Source: an uncultured Prevotella sp. (GTDB lineage Bacteria; Bacteroidota; Bacteroidia; Bacteroidales; Bacteroidaceae). From it: a stretch of 6,128 bases of DNA. The DNA lies in contig URLQ01000158.1 in assembly GCA_900548745.1 (NCBI GenBank), positions 1-6,128 of the forward strand. Reading direction: 5' to 3'. The stretch's first letter is position 1, and each line of letters opens with the position of its first letter. This document shows positions 1 through 6,087 of this stretch, piece by piece. The notes under the pieces are model-generated. The model was not told the origin of the DNA. It saw only the letters and a list, made by a program, of their open reading frames with translations, and did no database searches. A program made the translations under genes and the position numbers.

Positions 1-56
1 TTTGTTGCTCAGGAACTTATAAATAAAGTTAAATCAAAGTGTTGCGGAATTAAGGT

Positions 57-64
57 TATCTTTG
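57..64 (+). promoter_or_regulatory. Bacteroidetes -7 box upstream of rubrerythrin
   Basis: TATCTTTG matches the Bacteroidetes primary sigma factor -7 consensus TAnnTTTG exactly. It would start transcription near base 68-71 and give a leader of about 65 nt. A matching -33 TTTG is not visible at the expected 19-21 bp spacing; the TTG at 42-44 lies too close, so the upstream element is weak or absent and an activator may be needed. Bases 1-56 hold nothing else I can support. No operator for a peroxide regulator such as OxyR or PerR could be recognised by eye. Confidence 0.6.
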
Positions 65-85
65 CAGTATAGCTTGTAAATTTCA

Positions 86-102
86 GCATACTGAAGGTAT
101 GC
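86..102 (+). other. small hairpin in the rubrerythrin 5' leader
   Basis: A perfect 6-bp inverted repeat, GCATAC / GTATGC, surrounds a 5-nt loop TGAAG. It lies between the predicted transcription start and the A-rich stretch before the start codon. It could stabilise the mRNA or be a dyad operator. It is short enough to be chance in this sequence. Confidence 0.4.
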
Positions 103-135
103 GCAACTTGAAAAAATAAATAAACAATAAACATT

Positions 136-684
136 ATGGCACAGAAAGAATTGAAAGGAACAAAGACCGAGCGTAACCTCATGGAGGCTTTCGCTGGCGA
201 ATCGCAAGCACGTAACAAGTACACATATTTTGCATCGAAGGCACGCAAAGATGGCTATCAGCAGATAGCAGCGCTGTTTGAAGAAACTGCCAATAACGAG
301 AAAGAACATGCCAAAATGTGGTTTAAATATCTTGAGGGCGGTGCGGTGAAGAGCACTGTTGAGAACCTGAAGGCTGCCGCTGAAGGCGAAAACTATGAGT
401 GGACCGATATGTATGATCGCATGGCGCGCGAGGCCGAAGAAGAGGGCTTCGTCGAAATTGCTGCCGCTATGCGCGGTGTGGCTGCCATAGAGAAACATCA
501 CGAGGAGCGCTACCGTCGCTTACTGCAAAACATTGAAGAGGGCATCGTGTTCTCACGCGATAACGACCGCATCTGGCAGTGCCGCAACTGCGGACATATC
601 GTCATTGGCAAACAGGCGCCCGAAGTATGCCCTGTATGCAAGCATCCGCAAAGCTATTTTGAGATAAAGGCTGAAAACTATTAA
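136..684 (+). CDS. rbr: rubrerythrin (diiron peroxidase with C-terminal rubredoxin domain)
   Basis: Rubrerythrin reduces hydrogen peroxide to water in the cytoplasm of anaerobes, with electrons passing from a rubredoxin-type iron to a diiron site. The 182-residue length is normal for the family. Residues 1-140 form the ferritin-like four-helix domain: the first half shows E22 in FAGESQARN and E55-x2-H58 in NEKEHAK, and the second half shows the acidic EEEGF run (101-105) and E119-K-H-H122-E123. Residues 147-182 form the rubredoxin domain with C149-x2-C152 and C165-x2-C168 to hold one iron. All expected metal ligands appear intact, so the gene should be functional. The ATG at 136 follows an A-rich leader (AAAAAATAAATAAACAATAA) with no Shine-Dalgarno sequence, as is usual in Bacteroidetes. 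It appears monocistronic, with its own promoter and a terminator before the convergent gene. Family assignment is very secure; peroxide-induced expression is inference. Confidence 0.97.
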   Translation: MAQKELKGTKTERNLMEAFAGESQARNKYTYFASKARKDGYQQIAALFEETANNEKEHAKMWFKYLEGGAVKSTVENLKAAAEGENYEWTDMYDRMAREAEEEGFVEIAAAMRGVAAIEKHHEERYRRLLQNIEEGIVFSRDNDRIWQCRNCGHIVIGKQAPEVCPVCKHPQSYFEIKAENY

Positions 685-690
685 TGCTTG

Positions 691-734
691 TTGAGTAGGG
701 TATGATGCAGTATAATAGTACGAACGCTACTCAA
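691..734 (+). repeat. 8-bp inverted repeat just after the rubrerythrin stop
   Basis: TTGAGTAG (691-698) and CTACTCAA (727-734) are perfect reverse complements separated by 28 nt. The first arm begins seven bases after the rubrerythrin stop codon. The interior is AT-rich and the second arm is followed by AATAATAA without a clear T-run, so this is a poor intrinsic terminator. It could be a 3'-end stabilising stem or a protein-binding dyad. Confidence 0.4.
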
Positions 735-755
735 TAATAATACTTTGTCTCAAAG

Positions 756-785
756 GTAGAACAGGGCACAGAAGCCCTGTTCTAC
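756..785. terminator. bidirectional terminator between convergent genes
   Basis: A perfect 12-bp stem, GTAGAACAGGGC (756-767) with GCCCTGTTCTAC (774-785), encloses a 6-nt loop ACAGAA. On the + strand it is followed by TTAACTTTTC. On the - strand the following bases read TTTGAGACAAAG, so the T-run is short on both sides. Its place between two genes that converge (rubrerythrin on +, the unknown gene on -) fits a shared transcription terminator. Confidence 0.8.
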
Positions 786-814
786 TTAACTTTTCACATG
801 AAAACTTTGGTTCT

Positions 815-1333
815 TTACTTTTCTTTTATATTCTTCCCCTTCTCGTATGCCATGTTGGCAATCCTGTTGATGATGGTTTCAGCATAGTCCTGCGCCATAT
901 TCCCGATGGAGCCGCACCGTGTATACATGGAAGCCTGTTCGGGTGTGGCGGAGAAGACTCCACAAAGCAGAAGTTCCATGTTGCGCTTGTATTCGCTAAC
1001 CATAGTGGAATAGAATTCGTCGGTTCTGCAGGCAAAGCGCATAAGATCCATAATGGATGTTTGACTGTCAGATGAGATAAACTTCTGCAGTTCCTCTTCC
1101 ACATCTTCCTCAAGATAGTTCATTCGGGAGAAGGCATAAAATGCCTCTTCGTTGAAAGTCTGAGAGTATTTCTCGAAATGTTTGACTACAAACTGCTTCA
1201 CGCTCTTCGGCTCATACACGCTCATATCATTGGGGTCATCGGCGTATGCCTCTATGATGCCCAAAGTGAAATACTTAAAAAAAGTGCGCACCACGGCGGC
1301 GAGCACTTTGTCTTTTTCTATTCTGTCAGTCAT
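815..1333 (-). CDS. hypothetical protein, translationally coupled to the deacetylase
   Basis: I do not recognise this 172-residue protein. It looks wholly soluble and mostly alpha-helical: no signal peptide, no membrane segment, many acidic residues (for example YLEEDVEEELQKF near the middle) and a lysine-rich tail (EKGKNIKEK). Two cysteines (C102 and C124) and one more near residue 139 are scattered, without a CxxC motif. It does not resemble a DNA-binding helix-turn-helix by eye. Its ATG overlaps the stop codon of the upstream deacetylase gene as TAATG, a one-base overlap that implies translation by re-initiation and co-expression. The overlap, full-length frame and terminator just beyond its stop support a real gene. 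The overlapping 95-residue frame on the same strand (826-1113) is a shadow. A role with the deacetylase is inferred from coupling only. Confidence 0.8.
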   Translation of the reverse strand: MTDRIEKDKVLAAVVRTFFKYFTLGIIEAYADDPNDMSVYEPKSVKQFVVKHFEKYSQTFNEEAFYAFSRMNYLEEDVEEELQKFISSDSQTSIMDLMRFACRTDEFYSTMVSEYKRNMELLLCGVFSATPEQASMYTRCGSIGNMAQDYAETIINRIANMAYEKGKNIKEK

Positions 1334-1944
1334 TATTCGAATGTTTTAAAATCATATCCCTGCTCCTTCAGCCACTTGATAGCTTCCGGCAAGGCATAAT
1401 GCAGTTTCTCTATACTCTTCAACGAGTCGTGGAATGTTATTATGGAACCGTTCCGTGCGTACTTCTTCACGTTGTTCACCACGTCGTCTGCCGTCATCCA
1501 CTTGCTATAGTCGCGCGTCACGAGGTCCCACATTACTATCCGGTATTTCCTTCCAATCCAGAAATACTGTTCCCAACGCATCCAACCGTGTGGCGGACGG
1601 AAGAGGTGACTTTTTATAAGATCATTTGCCTTCTGCACATTTGCGCTGTATGCCTTGGTGGTATGTTTGAAGCCACCCCAGTGGTTGAATGTGTGGTTTC
1701 CCACCTGGTGTCCGGCATCCACTATCTGCTGGTACAGTTCAGGATATTTCCTTACATTGTCGCCTACCATAAAGAATGTGGCATGAATGTTGAACTCAGC
1801 AAGTGTCTTCAGAATAAAAGGAGTAGCCTCTGGGATAGGACCATCATCAAACGTGAGATAAACGGCACGTTCGTTCTTGTTCATACGCCATGTTGCCCTG
1901 GGATAAAGCCAGCGCAACCATATCGCAGGTTGCTCTATAATCAT
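1333..1944 (-). CDS. polysaccharide deacetylase family protein (NodB-homology, carbohydrate esterase 4 type)
   Basis: This 203-residue protein is a compact NodB domain that would remove N- or O-acetyl groups from a sugar polymer or precursor with a bound metal. The family motifs appear in order: TFDDGP with catalytic D33 and metal ligand D34; H84-TFN-H88 with the two metal histidines; RPPHG (116-120); MWDLVTRDY (138-146); and ITFHDS with H172. Motif 3 has His where Tyr or Phe is common. There is no signal peptide or lipobox: the start MIIEQPAIWLRWLYP has some hydrophobic residues but leads directly into the domain, so a cytoplasmic place is likely, and the substrate is unknown. The start has no Shine-Dalgarno sequence. 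The gene lies 114 bp downstream of the DUF2723 gene with a hairpin between them, and its stop overlaps the next start. I found no convincing promoter of its own, so it may depend on read-through. Confidence 0.93.
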   Translation of the reverse strand: MIIEQPAIWLRWLYPRATWRMNKNERAVYLTFDDGPIPEATPFILKTLAEFNIHATFFMVGDNVRKYPELYQQIVDAGHQVGNHTFNHWGGFKHTTKAYSANVQKANDLIKSHLFRPPHGWMRWEQYFWIGRKYRIVMWDLVTRDYSKWMTADDVVNNVKKYARNGSIITFHDSLKSIEKLHYALPEAIKWLKEQGYDFKTFE

Positions 1945-2000
1945 ATATACAGATTAATTGGGTATTATACTTTTATTTGAACAGGATATATGAACAAAAC

Positions 2001-2046
2001 ATTCTGGTACGTGCCCACCTATATAATATGAGGCACATACCAGAAT
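2001..2046 (-). terminator. hairpin terminator after the DUF2723 gene
   Basis: Arms 2001-2015 and 2032-2046 form a 15-bp stem with a 16-nt loop. The single mismatch (C2010 with A2037 on +) becomes a G-U wobble in - strand RNA, so the stem is continuous only in the DUF2723 transcript. On that strand the stem is followed by GTTTTGTTC. It begins 13 bp after the DUF2723 stop. It could end transcription, or only weaken it before the deacetylase gene downstream. Confidence 0.7.
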
Positions 2047-2058
2047 TATTTCATTCAT

Positions 2059-5000
2059 TTATTCCTGTGGGAATTGTCCGCCCTTGGCAGCATACTGGTT
2101 GCTGTAGATCCTCAGGCTCTTTTCTATACTTGCAGCAAGCTTCTTGCCTGTCAGCTTATCCACGATTTCTGCCGTTTCATAAGCCTTGTTGAGGACGTAT
2201 AGCTGCAACATACAGTCTTGCTGTGACATCAGGAAGCGGCTGCGCTCCAGCGAGAGATACCACTCCGCATACTGCTTTGCATTCTTGACCACGGCATTGA
2301 GCATCTGCTCTGCCTTTGCCTTATTGCCTACCAAGGCGTAAGCCTGCGCATAGTCAAGACCGCCACTCATATAATTGACAGGGATATTATATGCCGGAAG
2401 CACCTTGTCAGCATAAGCCAACACCTTGACAGCCTTCTGTACCTTGCCTTCCATGATAAGGTGCAGGGCAAGCTCCGACATAAGCTTACGATGTGTGTAG
2501 CACATCCTCATCACCGTCTCGTCGATATACAGTCCCGGCTTGTCGAGGCCGCCGAACTTGAAGCGGTTCATCACATTATTATATGTCTTCTCCGTATCAA
2601 AGTTCTTTGCGCCAGGAGCATTCGTCGTGAATGGCGAAATCCTGTTGGCAAGACCCTCCTTGATGAAGTTGTCGCCAAGATTCATATAGTTCTCCTGACC
2701 CACCGTCAAGGCTACGTAGATAGGACGTGTCCAGTTGCTCTGCGCTATAAGCTCCAGCATCATCAGGTCGCTCTTGTACAAGGCATTCTTTCCCTTCAGC
2801 GAGATGACCATCCTGTCTGGGATAGTGTCACTTGCCATCATCATGCCGCTCTTGCGCACAGCATTCTTGTCTATCGTCACATAAAGCGTGTCGGTAGGGA
2901 TGAAATGCGTTTCAGCATCCTTGCTTCTAACCCAATACTTGAGTATATTCTTCAACTCAAACGGCTCGTCGCCCCATGTTGCCTTTGCTGCCTCAGGCTG
3001 TTCCTTATAATACTTAAGTATCTCCTCCTTTGCGTCAGGATTAACCTCCACATACTCGTTCGTTCCCGAACAATAGTCGAGACGAGGCCATGAGATAGGC
3101 AGCGAAGGAGAGTTGTATGCCGGACGCACCATTTGGTCGATATACCAGTCGGTCTGCAGATACGACAGGTTGCACACACGGGCATCTGTTCTAATGCCCT
3201 CCGTCTCCTGGTCATACCAGAGTGGGAAGGTGTCGTTGTCACCGTTGGTGAAGATAATAGGGTTGCCCTTATCCTGCAGCGACATCAGATAATTCTGTCC
3301 GAAGTCTCGGCAAGTGTAGCGTCCGCTACGGTCATGGTCGTCCCAAGTCTGGCTTGCCATCTGTATAGGAACGAGGAGACAGATGACAGAAACAATCGCC
3401 GTAACCAGCGTATTTTCTGTCTTCAGGAACCTCTTTATCAAATCCAATATTGCCGCAACTCCCATTCCGCACCATATCGCGAAAGCATAGAATGAACCGG
3501 CATAAGCATAGTCTCGCTCACGAGGCTGCATTGGAGTCTGGTTAAGATATATCACGATGGCAAGTCCTGTCATGAAGAACAGGAAGAAAACCACCCAGAA
3601 CTGTCTGATGCCCTTGTCGCCCTTGCCGAGAGCCTGCCAGAACAGTCCGAGCAGTCCGAGCAACAGCGGCAGACAGTAGAACACATTATGTCCCTTGTTC
3701 TCCTTTAGGTCATCAGGCAACTTGCTCTGGTCGCCCAGTCGCATATTGTCGATGAACGAGATACCTGTAATCCAGTTTCCATGCTCCAGCTCACCATTTC
3801 CCTGCAAATCATTCTGACGACCTGCAAAGTTCCACATGAAGTAGCGCCAGTACATGAAGTTACACTGGTATGAGAGGAAGAATCTGATGTTCTCCAACTG
3901 TGTCGGCATCTTCACCTGAACAGGTTCTCCGCAGCGGTCATAATCCACGTTATAGCCGTCTACTCCACCCATCCAGCTTTCATAAGCCTGCGCATGAGAA
4001 GAGTCATACATTCTCGGGAAGAGCATGTTCTGCGCATAGTTGTACTTGTCCTTTGTACTTACTATGAAGTAGGAGTCCTTCTCATCCTTGCTTGCCTTCT
4101 CCTTGCGCTGGTAAACCGGCGCACCGGTTGTCTTGGAAGGCACACAATAGTCTCCGTCGCGGTCAAAGGCAACCTGAGAGGTATATGCCTGTCCGTAGAA
4201 CAAAGGACGGTCGCCATACTGGTCGCGGCTCAGATAACTGCCAAGAGTAAAGATATCCTCCGGAGAGTTCTGGTCCATAGGAGGGTTGGCAGTAGAACGG
4301 ATTACTATCACAGCATATGTGGAATAGCCGATCATCAGCATCAGCATAGACAGGAGCAATGTGTTCTTTATACGTGCCGACACGACAGCCACGCCTTTTT
4401 TCTTCAGCTTCAGCAGATAGAACAGGGCGACAAGCACCACTATTCCGATAACGAAAGCCGACCAGCCGAAACCGTAGAACGGAATACCAAGAAGACCGAC
4501 CGAAAGTACAAACGACACGTTGCCACGAAGCTCGTTCCTATTTGTATAACTCTCATATATAGCCCAAATCACCGTTGCAACAAGGAGAATAATGTATACG
4601 ATGACTCCCGTGTTGAACTGGAAGCCCAACGTGTTGACAAAGAACAGCTCAAACCATCCTCCCACCTTGATGATGCCCGGAACGACACCATACAGAATAG
4701 CTGCCACCAGGACAAACGATACGAACAGAGCAATGAGCGAACCCTTGGCGTTTGCATTAGGGAACTTTCGGTAATAATAAACGAGTACAATCGCCGGCAC
4801 ACAAAGCAGGTTAAGCAAGTGCACACCGATACTCAGACCCGTCATATAGGTTATAAGCACAAGCCAACGGTCACTGTGAGGCTCGTCGGCATGGTCTTCC
4901 CACTTCAATATAAGCCAGAACACAACGGCGGTGAAGGCAGAAGAGTAAGCATAAACCTCACCTTCCACAGCGCTGAACCAGAACGTATCGCTGAACGTAT

Positions 5001-5391
5001 AGATAAGCGCACCGACCATACCACTTGCCTCTATGGCAATCAGCTTACTCATGCTCATCTCGCTCCAATCCTTAAGGAGAAGCTTACGGGTCAGGTGGGT
5101 TATACTCCAGAAGAGGAACAGAATACAAGTCGCACTAAGCAGTGCGCTCATCGTATTCACCATTCTTGCCACCTGGGAAGGGTCGCTGGCAAACTGCGAG
5201 AACAAATTTGCAGTCAACATGAAGAAAGGTGCGCCAGGCGGGTGTCCTACCTCCAACTTATACCCCGTAGTGATAAACTCCGGACAGTCCCAGAAACTGG
5301 CTGTCGGCTCGATAGTGCTGCAATATACGAAGGCAGCGATAAGGAACGCCAGCCATCCCAATATATTGTCAACTAATCTAAACTGTTTCAT
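2059..5391 (-). CDS. DUF2723 polytopic membrane protein, probable GT-C type glycosyltransferase (TMEM260-like)
   Basis: A 1110-residue inner-membrane protein. The DUF2723 domain lies in the N-terminal part: TM1 at about 10-26, then a first loop with E28-P, D35-x2-E38 and VGHPPGAPFF (48-57), the position of catalytic acidic residues in GT-C enzymes. I count about 15 hydrophobic segments (roughly 10-26, 80-100, 118-136, 148-164, 175-207 as two, 214-234, 263-281, 290-327 as two, 343-365, 568-586, 597-615, 628-650, 660-677). Positive residues (TRKLLLK, RK at 208-209, KLKKK, LIKRFLK) fall on alternate sides, which puts the first loop, a soluble region at 366-565 and the C-terminal 430 residues in the periplasm. 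Strong motifs are RERDYAYAGSF (624-634), WDDHDR (683-688) and NGDNDTFPLWY (716-726). The tail, from about residue 950, is helical and resembles degenerate TPRs. Human TMEM260, of the same family, is a protein O-mannosyltransferase; transfer of a sugar to exported proteins or glycans here is inference. The ATG precedes a typical TM1 and has an A-rich leader. Confidence 0.93.
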   Translation of the reverse strand: MKQFRLVDNILGWLAFLIAAFVYCSTIEPTASFWDCPEFITTGYKLEVGHPPGAPFFMLTANLFSQFASDPSQVARMVNTMSALLSATCILFLFWSITHLTRKLLLKDWSEMSMSKLIAIEASGMVGALIYTFSDTFWFSAVEGEVYAYSSAFTAVVFWLILKWEDHADEPHSDRWLVLITYMTGLSIGVHLLNLLCVPAIVLVYYYRKFPNANAKGSLIALFVSFVLVAAILYGVVPGIIKVGGWFELFFVNTLGFQFNTGVIVYIILLVATVIWAIYESYTNRNELRGNVSFVLSVGLLGIPFYGFGWSAFVIGIVVLVALFYLLKLKKKGVAVVSARIKNTLLLSMLMLMIGYSTYAVIVIRSTANPPMDQNSPEDIFTLGSYLSRDQYGDRPLFYGQAYTSQVAFDRDGDYCVPSKTTGAPVYQRKEKASKDEKDSYFIVSTKDKYNYAQNMLFPRMYDSSHAQAYESWMGGVDGYNVDYDRCGEPVQVKMPTQLENIRFFLSYQCNFMYWRYFMWNFAGRQNDLQGNGELEHGNWITGISFIDNMRLGDQSKLPDDLKENKGHNVFYCLPLLLGLLGLFWQALGKGDKGIRQFWVVFFLFFMTGLAIVIYLNQTPMQPRERDYAYAGSFYAFAIWCGMGVAAILDLIKRFLKTENTLVTAIVSVICLLVPIQMASQTWDDHDRSGRYTCRDFGQNYLMSLQDKGNPIIFTNGDNDTFPLWYDQETEGIRTDARVCNLSYLQTDWYIDQMVRPAYNSPSLPISWPRLDYCSGTNEYVEVNPDAKEEILKYYKEQPEAAKATWGDEPFELKNILKYWVRSKDAETHFIPTDTLYVTIDKNAVRKSGMMMASDTIPDRMVISLKGKNALYKSDLMMLELIAQSNWTRPIYVALTVGQENYMNLGDNFIKEGLANRISPFTTNAPGAKNFDTEKTYNNVMNRFKFGGLDKPGLYIDETVMRMCYTHRKLMSELALHLIMEGKVQKAVKVLAYADKVLPAYNIPVNYMSGGLDYAQAYALVGNKAKAEQMLNAVVKNAKQYAEWYLSLERSRFLMSQQDCMLQLYVLNKAYETAEIVDKLTGKKLAASIEKSLRIYSNQYAAKGGQFPQE

Positions 5392-5503
5392 TAAGTTGTA
5401 TGTTTAAATAATTTATATTTCCTTCTTGTAGCAAAGCAACTCCACGGACAATCGAGCCAGGACACACTCTGCTCATCTTTAACACATCAAGAAATTAATT
5501 TTG

Positions 5504-5533
5504 CAAAGATACAAAGATTGTGCCGATGACAAA
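5504..5533 (-). promoter_or_regulatory. promoter of the DUF2723 gene
   Basis: Read on the - strand, TATCTTTG (5511-5504) is an exact TAnnTTTG -7 box, and TTTG (5533-5530) stands 18 bp upstream as a -33 element, one base shorter than the usual 19-21. Transcription would start near 5498 and leave a leader of about 105 nt (5392-5498). I see no strong riboswitch-like or attenuator structure in that leader. Confidence 0.65.
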
Positions 5534-6022
5534 TGTATTTTTTAATTTTTAACCATCCAGCCGCTTGTCATCCTTAAAATCAAGACCAATCGGGAGCATT
5601 TTTCCCACTCATTTTTTATAAAAACGAATCGTTTCAAAAACAGCGAAAATAGAAAGTTACCGAATTTCCATGAGAAAGTTACCGAATTTCTATGAGAAAG
5701 TTACCGAATTTCGTCAAGAGACTTACCGACACTCTGAAATTCCCCTCTTTTATCTGTCGGTATTTCCGTCCATCACCCGTTTAGAAAGTTTAACAAATCA
5801 CAAAAGCTTCCGCTGAATAGTTACAAGCTTCCATTCCGCACCAATCATGAGTATTTATAAAAGAAAACAAAAATGTACAGGAAAGTCGTTCTATCGTTAA
5901 ACGCACTTATTTTTCATCCTTTCCATAATAATATAAATAAGGTAAAAAACATATCATTTACAAGCAATTTGTAATGAAAAGAAAAAATATTCACACCAAA
6001 CATAAGTTTTTTCCATCTAAAA
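5534..6022. other. non-coding stretch between the divergent DUF2723 and tRNA promoters
   Basis: About 490 bp with no supportable protein gene on either strand. The only sizeable open frame at the right (5914-6123, -) runs across the tRNA and its promoter, so it is a shadow. The stretch is AT-rich with several A and T runs. It contains the 22-bp repeat array (5651-5734), an inverted partial copy of the repeat core, TGTCGGTA at 5755-5762, an 8-mer AAGCTTCC at 5804-5811 and again at 5825-5832, a 5-bp dyad AAACG-AAT-CGTTT (5622-5634), and a 6-bp dyad TTACAA/TTGTAA (5958-5963 and 5969-5974). I recognised no DnaA box, tRNA-like remnant, insertion sequence end or known riboswitch. Confidence 0.7.
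5651..5734. repeat. 22-bp direct repeat array, three perfect cores and one degenerate
   Basis: The 18-bp core AGAAAGTTACCGAATTTC occurs without change at 5651, 5673 and 5695, and in altered form (AGAGACTTACCGACACTC, 12 of 18 matching) at 5717. The period is exactly 22 bp with 4-bp linkers CATG, TATG and GTCA. Each core is an imperfect dyad (GAAA at one end, TTTC at the other). The period is not a multiple of three and no frame reads through, so this is not protein-coding. It is too short and its linkers far too small for CRISPR. It resembles an iteron-like or multi-site protein-binding array, or a member of a dispersed intergenic repeat family. Confidence 0.9.
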
Positions 6023-6054
6023 TTTGCGCATTCACAAAAAACAGTGTACCTTTG
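6023..6054 (+). promoter_or_regulatory. promoter of the initiator tRNA
   Basis: TTTG (6023-6026) and TACCTTTG (6047-6054) are separated by 20 bp, matching both Bacteroidetes elements (-33 TTTG and -7 TAnnTTTG) at the ideal spacing. This is the best promoter in the window, as expected for a stable RNA. Transcription would start near 6058-6061, about 27-30 nt before the mature tRNA. Confidence 0.75.
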
Positions 6055-6061
6055 CACACGC

Positions 6062-6080
6062 AATTGAGAAATACTCAATT
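6062..6080 (+). other. hairpin in the tRNA precursor leader
   Basis: AATTGAG (6062-6068) and CTCAATT (6074-6080) form a perfect 7-bp stem with loop AAATA. It starts within a few bases of the predicted transcription start and ends 7 bases before the mature tRNA. It would form the 5' leader that RNase P removes. The stem is AT-rich, with only a short T-run after it, so it is unlikely to be a terminator. Confidence 0.6.
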
Positions 6081-6087
6081 TTAATAT

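Noticed and set aside
34..501. 155-codon open frame on the - strand opposite rubrerythrin
   Set aside because: Rubrerythrin is certain in the other direction, and this frame runs through its promoter and leader.
738..747. TAATACTTTG as a promoter -7 box
   Set aside because: The spacing within the motif does not fit TAnnTTTG, and no + strand gene follows before the convergent terminator.
1399..1980. 193-codon open frame on the + strand opposite the deacetylase gene
   Set aside because: It is antisense to a protein with all the catalytic motifs of its family; the translation resembles no protein and has no promoter or leader of its own.
3994..5376. 460-codon open frame on the + strand opposite the DUF2723 gene
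   Set aside because: It is fully antisense to a clear membrane-protein gene. Its translation is rich in Arg, His and Cys without any domain or hydrophobic pattern, as expected for the reverse of a biased coding sequence.
5651..5734. CRISPR array
   Set aside because: The units are joined by only 4-bp linkers, with no spacer of 25-40 bp, and no cas gene is present.
5534..6022. Replication origin or plasmid iteron region
   Set aside because: The 22-bp repeats are iteron-like in size, but there is no rep or dnaA gene in the window and no recognisable DnaA box, so I list the repeats only as an array.
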